63,511 nt of DNA from the NCBI GenBank assembly GCA_030447805.1, contig JAUJOE010000001.1, forward strand, positions 377,802 through 441,312. The letters are read 5' to 3'. Below, piece after piece: positions 45,615 through 55,236 of this stretch; the stretch's first letter is position 1; each line of letters begins with the position of its first letter. Source of the DNA: Nocardioidaceae bacterium. Its GTDB lineage: Bacteria; Actinomycetota; Actinomycetes; Propionibacteriales; Nocardioidaceae. The position numbers were made by a program, and so were the translations under genes. The notes beneath the pieces were generated by a model. That model searched no databases, was not told where the DNA came from, and saw only the letters and a program-made list of their open reading frames with translations.

Positions 45615-47225
45615 GTGAGCAGCGCCCCGCAGGTCTCCGGCGTCGAGGTCCGCGGTGATTGGCACGAAGGCTACGAGGAGATCCTGACCTCGCAGTCGCT
45701 TGTCCTGTTGGCGCAGCTCCAGCGGGAGTTCGGCTCAAGACGCAAGGAACTGCTGCAACAGCGGGCGGTCCGCGACGCCGAGCTTGCTCACGGCGCCCTG
45801 CCCGACTTCCTGCCCGAGACCGAGCAGGTGCGTCAGAGTGACTGGCAGGTGGCGCCGCCCGCGCCTGGTCTGATCAACCGCCGGGTGGAGATCACCGGGC
45901 CTACCGATCGGAAGATGGTGATCAACGCGCTCAATAGCGGCGCGAAGGTCTTCATGGCTGACTTCGAGGACAGCAACACTCCGACGTTCTCCAACCTGGT
46001 GACGGGTCAGCTCAACCAGCGTGACGCCTGGCTTCGTCAGATCGACTTCACGTCAGCGCAGGGCAAGGACTATGTCCTCGCCACCGAGGTGGCGACCCTG
46101 GTGGTGCGCACCCGCGGCTGGCATCTGCCGGAGCGCCACGTTCTCGTCGACGGCGAGCCGGTCTCCGGCAGCCTGTTCGACTTCTGCATGTACATGACGA
46201 CCAGCGCGAAGATCGCGATCGATCAGGGCTTCGGGCCGTACTTCTACCTCCCGAAGCTGGAGAGCCACCTCGAGGCGCGACTGTGGAACGACGTCTTCTG
46301 CTACGCCCAGGAAGCGCTAGGCATCCCAACCGGCACGATCAGGGCGACCTGCCTCATCGAGACTATCCTTGCCGCATTCGAGATGGACGAGATCCTGTAC
46401 GAGCTGCGCGACCACTCGGCCGGCCTGAACGCCGGCCGATGGGACTACATCTTCTCGATGATCAAGAAGTTTCGGACGAGGGGAGCGGAGTTCCAGCTGC
46501 CCGACCGGGCGGATGTGAAGATGACCGTCCCGTTCATGCGCGCCTACACCGAGCTGCTGGTGAAAACCTGCCACGGGCGTGGTGCTCACGCGATTGGCGG
46601 TATGGCGGCGTTCATCCCCAACCGTAAGGACGCCGAGGTCAACAACACGGCCCTGGCGGCAGTGCGCGCGGACAAGCGCCGGGAGGCCGACGACGGCTTC
46701 GACGGCTCCTGGGTCGCCCACCCCGATCTCGTGCCTGTTGCCATGGAGGTCTTCGACGCCAAGCTGGGCGACAAACCGCACCAGCTCGACCGCATGCGTG
46801 ACGACGTGCAGGTGACAAGTGCTCAGCTGCTGGCCGCCAAGGAAACGCCGGGTCAGGTCACCGAGGCAGGTGTGCGCAACAACGTCAGCGTCGGCATCCA
46901 GTACCTCGAGTCCTGGCTGCGCGGGGCTGGTGCGGTCGCCATCTTCAACCTGATGGAGGACGCCGCCACCGCGGAGATCAGCCGGTCGCAGATCTGGCAG
47001 TGGGTCCGGGGCGGCGTCTCGACGGCCGAGGGCATCCCGATCACGCCGGAGTGGATCCGCTCCGTGGCGGAGGAGGAGCTCAAGAAGATTCGGGCGTCGG
47101 TGGGGGAGGAGGCCTTCGGCGCGGGCAGGTACGACGAGGCGAACAAGCTGTTCGAGGAGGTCGCCCTCGCTGATGACTTCGTCGAGTTCCTCACCGTCCC
47201 CGCATACGAGCGGCTGGCTGAGTGA
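45615..47225 (+). CDS. aceB: Malate synthase A
   Basis: 536 residues from GTG 45615 with GGAGGAGAG six bases upstream. Condenses glyoxylate with acetyl-CoA to malate in the cytosol. Signature segments: VFMADFEDSNTPTFSNLVTG (substrate loop), HAIGGMAAFIPNRKDAEVNN (catalytic region), ESWLRGAGAVAIFNLMEDAA. Length matches isoform A (about 530). It overlaps glcD by four bases (GTGA), so glyoxylate made by GlcDEF is consumed by the first gene of the same operon. No isocitrate lyase gene is present here, which points to glycolate rather than acetate as the source of glyoxylate. Confidence 0.97.
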   Translation: MSSAPQVSGVEVRGDWHEGYEEILTSQSLVLLAQLQREFGSRRKELLQQRAVRDAELAHGALPDFLPETEQVRQSDWQVAPPAPGLINRRVEITGPTDRKMVINALNSGAKVFMADFEDSNTPTFSNLVTGQLNQRDAWLRQIDFTSAQGKDYVLATEVATLVVRTRGWHLPERHVLVDGEPVSGSLFDFCMYMTTSAKIAIDQGFGPYFYLPKLESHLEARLWNDVFCYAQEALGIPTGTIRATCLIETILAAFEMDEILYELRDHSAGLNAGRWDYIFSMIKKFRTRGAEFQLPDRADVKMTVPFMRAYTELLVKTCHGRGAHAIGGMAAFIPNRKDAEVNNTALAAVRADKRREADDGFDGSWVAHPDLVPVAMEVFDAKLGDKPHQLDRMRDDVQVTSAQLLAAKETPGQVTEAGVRNNVSVGIQYLESWLRGAGAVAIFNLMEDAATAEISRSQIWQWVRGGVSTAEGIPITPEWIRSVAEEELKKIRASVGEEAFGAGRYDEANKLFEEVALADDFVEFLTVPAYERLAE

Positions 47226-48715
47226 CCGCGCGACTGACCGCCCCGACGCCCGCCGCAGGCCGCACCGCCGCCCTCACCAGGCGCTTGCAGGAAGCCGTCG
47301 GCGTCGAGCGGGTGCTCACCGACCCAGCGCAACTGCGCACGTACGAGTGCGACGGCCTGACCAACTTCCGGGTGACCCCGGGGGTTGTCGTGTTGGCAGA
47401 GAGCCGGCAGCACGTGATCGACACGGTGCGGCTGTGCGCCGAGGCAGGTGTGCCCTTCGTGGCCCGGGGCTCCGGCACCGGCCTGTCCGGAGGTGCGCTG
47501 CCCGTGTCGGAGGGCGTGTTGCTGGTGCTGTCGCGGTTGCGTGCGATCGGCCCGGTCGATCCTGACAACGCCCGTGTGGTCGTCGAACCCGGCGTGATCA
47601 ACTTGTGGGTCACCCGAGATGCCAGCCCGCACAACCTGGCGTACGCCCCTGACCCGTCCTCCCAGCAGGTTTGCACCATCGGCGGCAACGTGGCCGAGAA
47701 CGCCGGCGGCGCCCACTGCCTGAAGTACGGCTTCACCGTCAACCACGTCGTCGGTGCGGAGGTGGTTCTGCCGGACGGCTCGGTGGTCAATCTCGGCGGT
47801 ACGGCGCCAGAACACCCCGGCTACGACCTGCTCGGCACGTTTATCGGCAGCGAGGGCACCCTCGGTGTGGCCACATCGCTGACGCTGCGTCTGGTGCAGG
47901 CGCCGGAAGCGGTGCAGACCATGCTGGTCGGCTTCCGCAGCGTCGAGGACGCCGCCGGGACGGTGAGCGACATCATCGCCGCGGGCATCCTGCCCGCCGC
48001 GATCGAGATGATGGACGCGCTGGCCATCGAAGCGGCCGAGGCGGCTGTGCACTGCGGCTACCCGGCCGGGGCGGTCGCTGTCTTGGTGATCGAGCTCGAC
48101 GGTCCCGAAGTTGAGGTTGATGCGCAGTTCGCCCAGGTCGAGCAGATCGCCATGGCCCGGTCAGCCTTCGAGACACGGATCGCGCAAACCGACGCCGAGC
48201 GCGCGCTGATGTGGAAGGGCCGCAAGTCGGCGTTCGCCGCCGTGGGTCGCATCAGCCCCGCGTACTTCGTCCAGGACGGCGTCATCCCGCGTACGCAGCT
48301 GCCTCAGGTGCTGACAGAGATCGGCCGGATGGCCGCCGCCGTCGGGCTCCGGGTGGCGAACGTCTTCCACGCCGGTGACGGCAACCTGCACCCGCTTGTG
48401 CTGTACGACGACGCGGTGGACGGCCAGGCTCACGACGCCGAAGAACTCGCCAGCGAGATCCTGGAACTGTGCGTCTCCCTGGGTGGCTCCATCACCGGCG
48501 AGCACGGCGTCGGCGCCGAGAAACGGATGAAGATGTCGGTGCAGTTCACGGCGGACGACCTCGACACCATGCAGCGCGTCCGATGTGCCTTCGACCCCGA
48601 CGGCATCGCCAATCCCGGCAAGATCTTCCCCACGCCACGCCTGTGCGGGGAGCGGCCAGGGCCGCGGACCGGCGAGCATCCCATTCAGGCGGCCGGCCTG
48701 GGCGAGGTGTTCTAG
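47222..48715 (+). CDS. glcD: Glycolate oxidase FAD-linked subunit GlcD
   Basis: 497 residues. FAD-binding PCMH-type domain: FVARGSGTGLSGGALPVSEG, QVCTIGGNVAENAGGAHCLK, LGTFIGSEGTLGVATSLTLR. C-terminal FAD-oxidase domain with VFHAGDGNLHPLVLYDD and GGSITGEHGVGAEKRMKM, the substrate-binding His-rich motifs. Catalyses oxidation of glycolate to glyoxylate together with GlcE and GlcF, delivering electrons to the respiratory chain at the membrane. Starts in the aceB stop. Confidence 0.95.
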   Translation: MTARLTAPTPAAGRTAALTRRLQEAVGVERVLTDPAQLRTYECDGLTNFRVTPGVVVLAESRQHVIDTVRLCAEAGVPFVARGSGTGLSGGALPVSEGVLLVLSRLRAIGPVDPDNARVVVEPGVINLWVTRDASPHNLAYAPDPSSQQVCTIGGNVAENAGGAHCLKYGFTVNHVVGAEVVLPDGSVVNLGGTAPEHPGYDLLGTFIGSEGTLGVATSLTLRLVQAPEAVQTMLVGFRSVEDAAGTVSDIIAAGILPAAIEMMDALAIEAAEAAVHCGYPAGAVAVLVIELDGPEVEVDAQFAQVEQIAMARSAFETRIAQTDAERALMWKGRKSAFAAVGRISPAYFVQDGVIPRTQLPQVLTEIGRMAAAVGLRVANVFHAGDGNLHPLVLYDDAVDGQAHDAEELASEILELCVSLGGSITGEHGVGAEKRMKMSVQFTADDLDTMQRVRCAFDPDGIANPGKIFPTPRLCGERPGPRTGEHPIQAAGLGEVF

Positions 48716-48717
48716 GG

Positions 48718-49902
48718 GTGGCGGCCACCAGCCTCGACCGGCGTCCCGGTACCGGCGCAGATGCCGTCGCGGGCGTCGTACCGGGCGAGGTGGTCCGCCC
48801 CTCCGGCGTCGAGGAGGTCGCCGAAGTGCTGCGCGATACCCAGCGCGAGGGTCGCACCGTGCTGGCAGCCGGCGGCCGTACGAAGACAGGGTGGGCGCCG
48901 CCACCGGCTTCCGTCGACGTACTCATCGACACCACCGACCTGGACCGCCTGGTGGAACACACGGCGGGGGACTTGGTCGTCGTCGCGGAGGCCGGCGTGC
49001 GGCTGTCGGCGCTGCAGCAGCGGCTGCGCGCAGCCGGCCAGTGGCTGGCGCTCGACCCTCCCGAGCCGGGCGCAACCGTCGGCGGTGTCGTCAGCGCGAA
49101 CGCCTCCGGACCGCGTCGGCTGCGCTACGGCACCGTGCGCGACCTCCTGATCGGCATCACTGTCGTGCTCGCCGACGGGACCGTCGCAACTGCGGGCGGG
49201 AAGGTCGTCAAGAACGTCGCCGGCTACGACCTCGGCAAGCTCTACACCGGCGCCCACGGCAGCCTCGGCGTCGTGGTTTCGACCACCTGGCGACTGCATC
49301 CCCTCCCGGCCGCGCGGCGCGTCGTCGTCCTCGACCTGGCCGACCCACTGGACGCCGGTCCGCTCGCCTTGGCGATGGCCCGCTCGACCCTCACGCCCGC
49401 GGCGGTCGAGGTTCACGCCACCACGGGCGACTCCGCCGTACTTGTCGTGGTCTTTGAGGCCATTCCCGAGTCGGTGCGCGGGCAGGCCGACGCGACAGTT
49501 GCCCTGCTGGGCGGGGGCCACCAGGGCGACGACCTGCCGGCCGAGTTCGGTCAACGTCCCGGCGGCGACGGCGATATCGTGCTGCGGTTGGCGTTCGCGC
49601 CGGCAGCACTGCCCGCCGTACTCCGAGCCCTGCCTGATGGCACGGTGGTTACGGCGTCCGCCTGCACCGGCGTTGCGTACGCCGCTCTGGCCGCCGATCA
49701 CGCCAGTCTGCTGCCCGCGATCCGCACCGCGGTGGCCCCGCACGACGGCACGGCGGTCGTGCTCTCCGCACCGTCAGATCTTCGGTGCCGACTGGACCAC
49801 TGGGGACCCGTGGGCAACGCGCTCGGCCTCATGCGGCGCGTCAAGGACAGCTTCGACCCGGACGGTCGCCTCGCGCCGGGGCGCTTCGTCGGAGGGATGT
49901 AA
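48718..49902 (+). CDS. glcE: Glycolate oxidase FAD-binding subunit GlcE
   Basis: About 394 residues from a GTG two bases after the glcD stop (VAATSLDRRPGTG). A single FAD-binding PCMH-type domain: LAAGGRTKTGWAPPPASVD, LDPPEPGATVGGVVSANASG, GKVVKNVAGYDLGKLYTGAH, GSLGVVVSTTWRLHPLP. The C-terminal part is short as in GlcE. Third gene of aceB-glcDEF. Its stop is immediately followed by the glcF start. Confidence 0.93.
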   Translation: MAATSLDRRPGTGADAVAGVVPGEVVRPSGVEEVAEVLRDTQREGRTVLAAGGRTKTGWAPPPASVDVLIDTTDLDRLVEHTAGDLVVVAEAGVRLSALQQRLRAAGQWLALDPPEPGATVGGVVSANASGPRRLRYGTVRDLLIGITVVLADGTVATAGGKVVKNVAGYDLGKLYTGAHGSLGVVVSTTWRLHPLPAARRVVVLDLADPLDAGPLALAMARSTLTPAAVEVHATTGDSAVLVVVFEAIPESVRGQADATVALLGGGHQGDDLPAEFGQRPGGDGDIVLRLAFAPAALPAVLRALPDGTVVTASACTGVAYAALAADHASLLPAIRTAVAPHDGTAVVLSAPSDLRCRLDHWGPVGNALGLMRRVKDSFDPDGRLAPGRFVGGM

Positions 49903-51552
49903 ATGTCGTCACCTCCCGAGCCCAACCACCCGGCAGCCGCGGACGCGCCCCCGACCGGCGCCCCCGGGGCGTCCCGAGGCACCGTCCCGGTGGAGGGATC
50001 AGCCGACGACCTCGCCGCTGGCGCTGCCACCGGCGCCCGGCGCTCGACCGACCAAGCGGCTGCCGAAGTCGTCGGCGCGCGGCGCCCGCTCGACCTCGGC
50101 CAGGGCGGCCCGGTGGCGGCCAGCGCCGGAGCGGCCACGGTGGGTGCTGCTGCCGGGACGGGTACGGTACCGCTCGGCCTGCCGGGCATCGGCACGCCAC
50201 TGCTTCCCGCCTTCGATGACCACCACCCGCCGGACGCCGCGCTGGTGGCCGACTGCGTGCACTGCGGTTTCTGCCTTCCCAGCTGCCCGACGTACGTGCT
50301 GTGGGGGCAGGAGATGGACAGCCCCCGCGGGCGGATCAACCTGATGCAGCAAGGCCTGGAGGGCGACCCGCTCGAGCCTTCGGCGGTCCGCCACCTCGAC
50401 CAGTGCCTGGGCTGCATGGCGTGCGTGACCGCCTGCCCGTCGGGCGTCCAGTACGACAAGCTGATCGAGTCCACCCGCTCGCAGCTCGAGCGGCGGGTCG
50501 AGCGGCCGCGCGCCGAGTGGCTGATGCGCGTGGCCATCTACCGGTTGTTCCCGTACCCCAACCGGCTCCGGGCGCTGCGCGGGCCGCTGCGCGCTTATCA
50601 AGCCAGTGGCCTTGGCCGCGTGCTCTGGCGGGTCGGCCTGCTTGACAGGCTCCCCGCCGGAGTTCGGGCGATGGAGTCGCTGGCCCCCAAGCTCGGCAAG
50701 GTCGAGAAGCTCGCTGAGCGGACGCCCGCGCAGGGCAGGAAGCGCCGGACCGTCGGCCTGCTGAGCGGCTGCGTCCAGGGCGCGTTCTTTCCCGACGTCA
50801 ACGCCGCGACAGTCCGGGTGCTGGCTGCGGAGGGATGTGAGGTCATTGTCCCGAAGGTCCAGGGCTGCTGCGGTGCCCTCTCCGCGCACGGTGGGCGTGA
50901 GGAGGAGGCGATCGGCTTCGCTAAGCGGGTCATCGGCACCTTCGAGACAGCTGGGGTCGACACCGTCGTCGTCAACGCCGCCGGCTGCGGCTCCAACCTG
51001 AAGGAGTACGGCCACCAGCTGCGCGACGAGCCAGGTTGGCCGGAGCGGGCCGAGCAGCTGGCCGCCAAGGTCCGCGACGTCACCGAGCTGCTCGACGAGC
51101 TCGGACCTGTCGCAGCACGCCACCCGCTGCCGATGAAGGTGGCCTACCAGGACGCCTGCCACCTCGCCCACGCGCAGGGTGTCCGCGACCAGCCGCGCCG
51201 GCTGCTTCGCGGTATCGCCGGTATCGAGCTCAAGGAACTCGTGGAGGCGGAGATCTGCTGCGGCAGCGCCGGGACCTACAACCTCCTCTACCCAGAGCCA
51301 GCCCGCGAGCTCGGCGAGCGCAAGGCGCGGGCAGTGCTTGCCAGCGGCGCCGACATCATGGTGACCGCGAACCCGGGGTGCTGGATGCAGGTCGCGAGCG
51401 CACTCGCCCGCAGCGGAGAGCGGATCCCGGTCGCCCATACGGTGCAGGTGCTCGACGCGTCGATCCGCGGTGTGCCGGTGCAGCAGCTGCTCGCGACCGC
51501 CCTCGAGGGGCCGGGCACCACGCTTGCGCGCTTCGCCGCAGATCCGCGCTAA
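49903..51552 (+). CDS. glcF: Glycolate oxidase iron-sulfur subunit GlcF with long N-terminal extension
   Basis: 549 residues from ATG 49903, supported by GGAGGG six bases upstream. Two [4Fe-4S] motifs: CVHCGFCLPSCP near residue 115 and CLGCMACVTACP near 170. Two cysteine-rich CCG domains follow: VQGCCGALSAHGGREEEAIG with NAAGCGSNLKEYG, and EICCGSAGTYNLLYPEP with GCWMQVAS. The first ~110 residues are an Ala/Pro/Gly-rich, apparently disordered extension absent from ordinary GlcF (about 410-430 residues). Transfers electrons from GlcDE into the membrane. Last gene of the operon. Confidence 0.93.
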   Translation: MSSPPEPNHPAAADAPPTGAPGASRGTVPVEGSADDLAAGAATGARRSTDQAAAEVVGARRPLDLGQGGPVAASAGAATVGAAAGTGTVPLGLPGIGTPLLPAFDDHHPPDAALVADCVHCGFCLPSCPTYVLWGQEMDSPRGRINLMQQGLEGDPLEPSAVRHLDQCLGCMACVTACPSGVQYDKLIESTRSQLERRVERPRAEWLMRVAIYRLFPYPNRLRALRGPLRAYQASGLGRVLWRVGLLDRLPAGVRAMESLAPKLGKVEKLAERTPAQGRKRRTVGLLSGCVQGAFFPDVNAATVRVLAAEGCEVIVPKVQGCCGALSAHGGREEEAIGFAKRVIGTFETAGVDTVVVNAAGCGSNLKEYGHQLRDEPGWPERAEQLAAKVRDVTELLDELGPVAARHPLPMKVAYQDACHLAHAQGVRDQPRRLLRGIAGIELKELVEAEICCGSAGTYNLLYPEPARELGERKARAVLASGADIMVTANPGCWMQVASALARSGERIPVAHTVQVLDASIRGVPVQQLLATALEGPGTTLARFAADPR

Positions 51553-51569
51553 CGCGTTGCGGTGACCCC

Positions 51570-51589
51570 GGACCAGCCACGACCGGTCC
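51570..51589. terminator. Short inverted repeat between convergent glcF and lutC
   Basis: GGACC and GGTCC with a ten-base loop, between the two converging operons only 49 bp apart. Short; a bidirectional terminator is inferred mainly from position. Confidence 0.3.
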
Positions 51590-51601
51590 AGGACGAGCCG
51601 T

Positions 51602-52234
51602 TCAGCCCGCCGTCGCGATGATCACGTCCAGGTTGCGGGGGCCATGCACGCCCTCGACCCGGGTCAGCTCGATGTCGCTGGTTGCCGACGGCCCGCTGAT
51701 CATCGTCAGGGGACGAGTGGGATCGAGCCGGTGCAGCCCTTCCGGCACCGTCGCCACGATGCGATCAACCGAGACGACGCAGATGTGGTGGTCGGGGAGA
51801 AGCGTGATGACCCGCCGGCCTTGGTCAGGTGCGCCGTCAAGCACAACGGTCCCCGTCTCGGCGATCGCCACGGCGCATCCGGTCACGACGACGTCAACGG
51901 CATCGAGATCCTCCGTCGTCATGCCCCCGTCGTCGGTGTACACCAAGACGCTGCTGGGCACCTCGGCGAGCCAATCGGCCGGCAGACCGGTCGGTACGAC
52001 GGCACGCGTGTCGCCGGCGCTCGCGAGGATCGTCGCGATCAGTGCGGGAACGCCGTCGAGGCCAGTGTGATGCACCGCGGCGCGGTACTCGGCCGCCCGC
52101 TGCGCGAAAAGACTCGCCGCAGCGCCCGCCTCCAGGTCGCCGCGGACTCGGTAGTCGCGCGGAATGGCAGGGACGGAAGGGGCGTCGCCGATAGCGGCGC
52201 GGATGCGGGCCAGCGTCGCCTCGCGTGCGGTCAC
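51602..52234 (-). CDS. lutC: Lactate utilization protein LutC (LUD domain)
   Basis: 210 residues: MTAREATLARIRAAIGDAPS, ALIATILASAGDTRAVVPTG, VVVTGCAVAIAETGTVVLDG, HHICVVSVDRIVATVPEGLH, TMISGPSATSDIELTRVEGV. The last block is the LUD-domain signature. Partner of LutA and LutB in the respiratory oxidation of L-lactate to pyruvate. Its ATG overlaps the lutB stop (ATGA); last gene of the eight-gene operon. Confidence 0.93.
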   Translation of the reverse strand: MTAREATLARIRAAIGDAPSVPAIPRDYRVRGDLEAGAAASLFAQRAAEYRAAVHHTGLDGVPALIATILASAGDTRAVVPTGLPADWLAEVPSSVLVYTDDGGMTTEDLDAVDVVVTGCAVAIAETGTVVLDGAPDQGRRVITLLPDHHICVVSVDRIVATVPEGLHRLDPTRPLTMISGPSATSDIELTRVEGVHGPRNLDVIIATAG

Positions 52235-53733
52235 CGACGCTGCCCGTCACTGCTGCGCTCCCGCGCCCACCACTCCCGGAATGTCTGCGCGGGTGGTCGG
52301 GGTGCGTCACGCGCCACTGTCCACGCCGCCAACGGGCCGGGCAGCGAGCGGATCAATCCTCGTGCCTTGTCTCGCCGACGCCCCACGAGCCGCGCAAGGC
52401 GGCTGGACCGCTGTGCCCGGCTCCACCGACGGTCGTCCGTCATCGTCCACGCTGCCGCGGCCATCGCGACGGACTCGGGCGTCGGCACGTCGCGCCGCGC
52501 GCGCTTCACCTCGACGTCCTGCGCTCGCAGGTGCACCAGGATCGACGGGATGTCGATCTTGACCGGACAGACGTCGTAGCAGGCGCCGCACAACGTCGAG
52601 GCGTAAGGGAGCGAGGCGTTGTGCTCGATCCCGGTCAGCTGCGGGGACAAGATAGCCCCAATCGGTCCTGGGTACACCGAGCCGTAGGCGTGCCCACCCG
52701 TGCGCTGGTAGACGGGGCAGACGTTCAGACATGCCGAACAGCGGATGCAGTTGAGTGCGTCGCGGCCGACCTGGTCAGCAAGCACCGACGTACGCCCATT
52801 GTCAAGCAGGACCAGATGGACCGCCCGCGGACCGTCTCCGCGGTGAGCTCCGGTCCACAGCGACGTATAAGGGTTCATCCGCTCGCCGGTTGACGAGCGG
52901 GGCAGGAGCTGGAGGAACACCTCGAGATCCCGCCAGGACGGGACCACCTTCTCGATGCCCATCACCGTGATGAGCGTGTCAGGCAGCGTGAGGCACATTC
53001 GCCCGTTGCCCTCGGACTCCACGACGCACAAGGTGCCTGTCTCGGCCACCGCGAAGTTGGCGCCAGACACCGCCACCTTGGCAGCCAGAAACCGCTGGCG
53101 AAGGTGGCGCCGCGCAGCCGCGGCGAGCGCGCGCGGATCGTCGGTGAGCCCGGGATCGATATCGGGGATGGCGCGCAGGAAAAGGTTACGGATCTCGGCG
53201 CGGTTGCGGTGAATAGCCGGCACCAGGATGTGCGATGGGAGGTCACCGCCGAGCTGGACGATGAGCTCCGCAAGATCGGTCTCGTAGGCGTCGATGCCGG
53301 CTTGGGCAAGCGCGTCGTTCAGCCCGATCTCCTGGGTGGCCATCGACTTCACTTTGACGACCTCGCGGGAGCCGGTTTCGCGGACCAGCCGGGCGACGAT
53401 CTCGTTGGCGCTGTCGGCATCGCTGGCCCAGTGCACGACGCCGCCGGCGGCGGTCACCTGATGCTCCAGTCGGATGAGCTGCTCGTCGAGCGTCGCCATC
53501 GTCGCAGACTTGATGGCCTCACCGGCATTCCGCAGCTCCGCCCAGTCGGCAACCTCGGCCACGACGTTCGCGCGCTTCTCGCGAATCGTCGCGGTCGCGT
53601 GCCCGAGGTTGTGCCGAAGCTGAGGGTCTCCCAGCGCCTGACGGGCTGCTTCGGGAAAGGTTCGGGCTCCGCGCAGCATCCCGACACCGGCTGGGGCGTG
53701 GATCGGTGCTGTCGGCGCCGGCGTATCGCTCAC
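52231..53733 (-). CDS. lutB: Iron-sulfur lactate oxidation protein LutB
   Basis: 500 residues from a GTG at 53733 (VSDTPAPTAP). LUD domain: IREKRANVVAEVADWAELRN, VVKVKSMATQEIGLNDAL, VAVSGANFAVAETGTLCVVE. Two [4Fe-4S] motifs: CIRCSACLNVCPVYQ near residue 325 and CGACYDVCPVKIDIP near 380. Electron-transferring subunit of the LutABC complex. The start overlaps the lutA stop and the end overlaps lutC, so translation is coupled across the three. Confidence 0.94.
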   Translation of the reverse strand: MSDTPAPTAPIHAPAGVGMLRGARTFPEAARQALGDPQLRHNLGHATATIREKRANVVAEVADWAELRNAGEAIKSATMATLDEQLIRLEHQVTAAGGVVHWASDADSANEIVARLVRETGSREVVKVKSMATQEIGLNDALAQAGIDAYETDLAELIVQLGGDLPSHILVPAIHRNRAEIRNLFLRAIPDIDPGLTDDPRALAAAARRHLRQRFLAAKVAVSGANFAVAETGTLCVVESEGNGRMCLTLPDTLITVMGIEKVVPSWRDLEVFLQLLPRSSTGERMNPYTSLWTGAHRGDGPRAVHLVLLDNGRTSVLADQVGRDALNCIRCSACLNVCPVYQRTGGHAYGSVYPGPIGAILSPQLTGIEHNASLPYASTLCGACYDVCPVKIDIPSILVHLRAQDVEVKRARRDVPTPESVAMAAAAWTMTDDRRWSRAQRSSRLARLVGRRRDKARGLIRSLPGPLAAWTVARDAPRPPAQTFREWWARERSSDGQRR

Positions 53734-54482
53734 GGCGCGGCGTCCTCGGTGGCGGCCAGGATCTCGGCCAGGTGCACGGTCCGCACGCCCGCCTGCAGCC
53801 GGGAGAGGCCACCGCCGATGTGCATCAGGCAGGAGCTGTCCGAGGCGGCGCAGACCTCCGCCCCGGTCGAGAGGACGTCGGTCATCTTGTCGGTCAGCAT
53901 GGCGACCGAGGTGTCGGCGTTCTTCACCGCGAACGTCCCGCCGAACCCGCAGCACTGATCGCCGTTGGGCAGCTCGATCAGCTGCAGGCCGCGGACGGAA
54001 CGCAGCAGCGCGAGCGGCCTCTCGCCGACGCCAAGCGCTCGCAGTGAGTGGCAGGTGGGGTGGTAGGCCACGGTATGCGGATACGCGGCTCCCACGTCGG
54101 TAACGCCGAGCTGGTCCACGAGGTACTCCGAAAGCTCGAACGCGCGGGTTCCAACGGCCCGGGCGCGTGCCGCAAGTCCTCCATCGCCGGCCTTTTCCGC
54201 GATCATGGAGTGCTGGTGGCGGATCGAGCCGATGCACGAGCCCGACGGCGCCACGATCGCGTCGAAGTCCTCGAACGTGGTGACGAACTTTCGGACAAGC
54301 CCCACGGCGTCACGGTGGTAGCCGGTGTTGATGTGCGCCTGTCCGCAGCAGGTTTGCTTCACCGGGAAGACCACCTCGCAGCCGAGCCGCTCGAGCACGG
54401 CGACGGTGGCCTTCCCGACGTCCGGGAACAGCGTGTCGACGAGGCACGTGACAAACAACGCCACTCGGGGGCGCCGGGGCAC
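53730..54482 (-). CDS. lutA: Lactate utilization protein LutA (CCG-domain Fe-S protein)
   Basis: 250 residues from a GTG at 54482, three bases after the GntR gene. Two cysteine-rich CCG domains: VALFVTCLVDTLFPDVGKAT, KQTCCGQAHINTGYHRDAVG, and AYHPTCHSLRALGVGERPLA, GDQCCGFGGTFAVKNADTSV. Homologous to the CCG half of GlcF and to LldE. With LutB and LutC it oxidises lactate. Confidence 0.93.
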   Translation of the reverse strand: MPRRPRVALFVTCLVDTLFPDVGKATVAVLERLGCEVVFPVKQTCCGQAHINTGYHRDAVGLVRKFVTTFEDFDAIVAPSGSCIGSIRHQHSMIAEKAGDGGLAARARAVGTRAFELSEYLVDQLGVTDVGAAYPHTVAYHPTCHSLRALGVGERPLALLRSVRGLQLIELPNGDQCCGFGGTFAVKNADTSVAMLTDKMTDVLSTGAEVCAASDSSCLMHIGGGLSRLQAGVRTVHLAEILAATEDAAP

Positions 54483-54486
54483 GCGG

Positions 54487-55236
54487 TCAGTACCCGTCGG
54501 CGGTCTCGCCCGGCGGCCGCTGCCGAGCAACGACGGCGAGCGGGTCTGCGACCGGCAGCAATGACCCCGCACTCTCCAATCGGTCGAGCACATTGATCCG
54601 CAGTCGCTCGATGTGGGCGTGCACGGTCTGCGCCAGCAACTCCGCGTCGTCGTCGAGCATCGCCTGAGCGAGCGTGACGTGGTCTTGAGAGCAGATCCGT
54701 AGGCGTCCGTCGAAGTGCGGCTTCTGTAGCCAGAACCGCTGAACGCGGCGTCGCGTCTGCTGCAGGGACTGGGCAACGAAGCGGTTCCTCGCCGCCTCCA
54801 TCACCACAGCGTGGTAGCGCTGATCGGCGTCTCGCCAGGCGTCGGCATCGCCGGACTCCGCACTGTCCACCAAACTCGACGCCAGCTCGAGGAGGTCGCC
54901 CAGCTCAGCCCTCGACAAGTTCTGGGCAGCGCGTCGGTAGACGTAGGTGTCCAGGACGTCTAACAGGTCGCACGCCTCGTGCACTTCATCGGCGGTGATC
55001 GTGGCGACCGCGAAACCCGACTCCGGCAGGCGTTGCACGAGACCGTCTCGCTCGAGGCGCAGCAACGCCTCCCGCACGGGCGTGCGGCTCACCCCCAGGC
55101 GAGACGCCAGCTTGTTCTGCGACAGCGGCGTACCAGCTCCGAGTCGAGCCTCGACGATGGCCAGCAGCAGCGACGAGTAGACGTCGTCCACCATCGACGC
55201 GGGCTGACCGTTGCCTCCGACGTCATCGACCATCAC
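54487..55236 (-). CDS. GntR-family regulator (FadR/FCD type)
   Basis: 249 residues. The winged helix is SSLLLAIVEARLGAGTPLSQ, KLASRLGVSRTPVREALLRL, DGLVQRLPESGFAVATI. The FCD effector domain spans about 85-225, with metal-site residues in DADQRYHAVVMEAARNRF and HIERL. Such regulators usually sense the carboxylate their operon degrades, similar to LldR for lactate. It sits in the middle of the operon, overlapping creatininase and abutting lutA, so it is autoregulated by inference. Confidence 0.92.
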   Translation of the reverse strand: MMVDDVGGNGQPASMVDDVYSSLLLAIVEARLGAGTPLSQNKLASRLGVSRTPVREALLRLERDGLVQRLPESGFAVATITADEVHEACDLLDVLDTYVYRRAAQNLSRAELGDLLELASSLVDSAESGDADAWRDADQRYHAVVMEAARNRFVAQSLQQTRRRVQRFWLQKPHFDGRLRICSQDHVTLAQAMLDDDAELLAQTVHAHIERLRINVLDRLESAGSLLPVADPLAVVARQRPPGETADGY

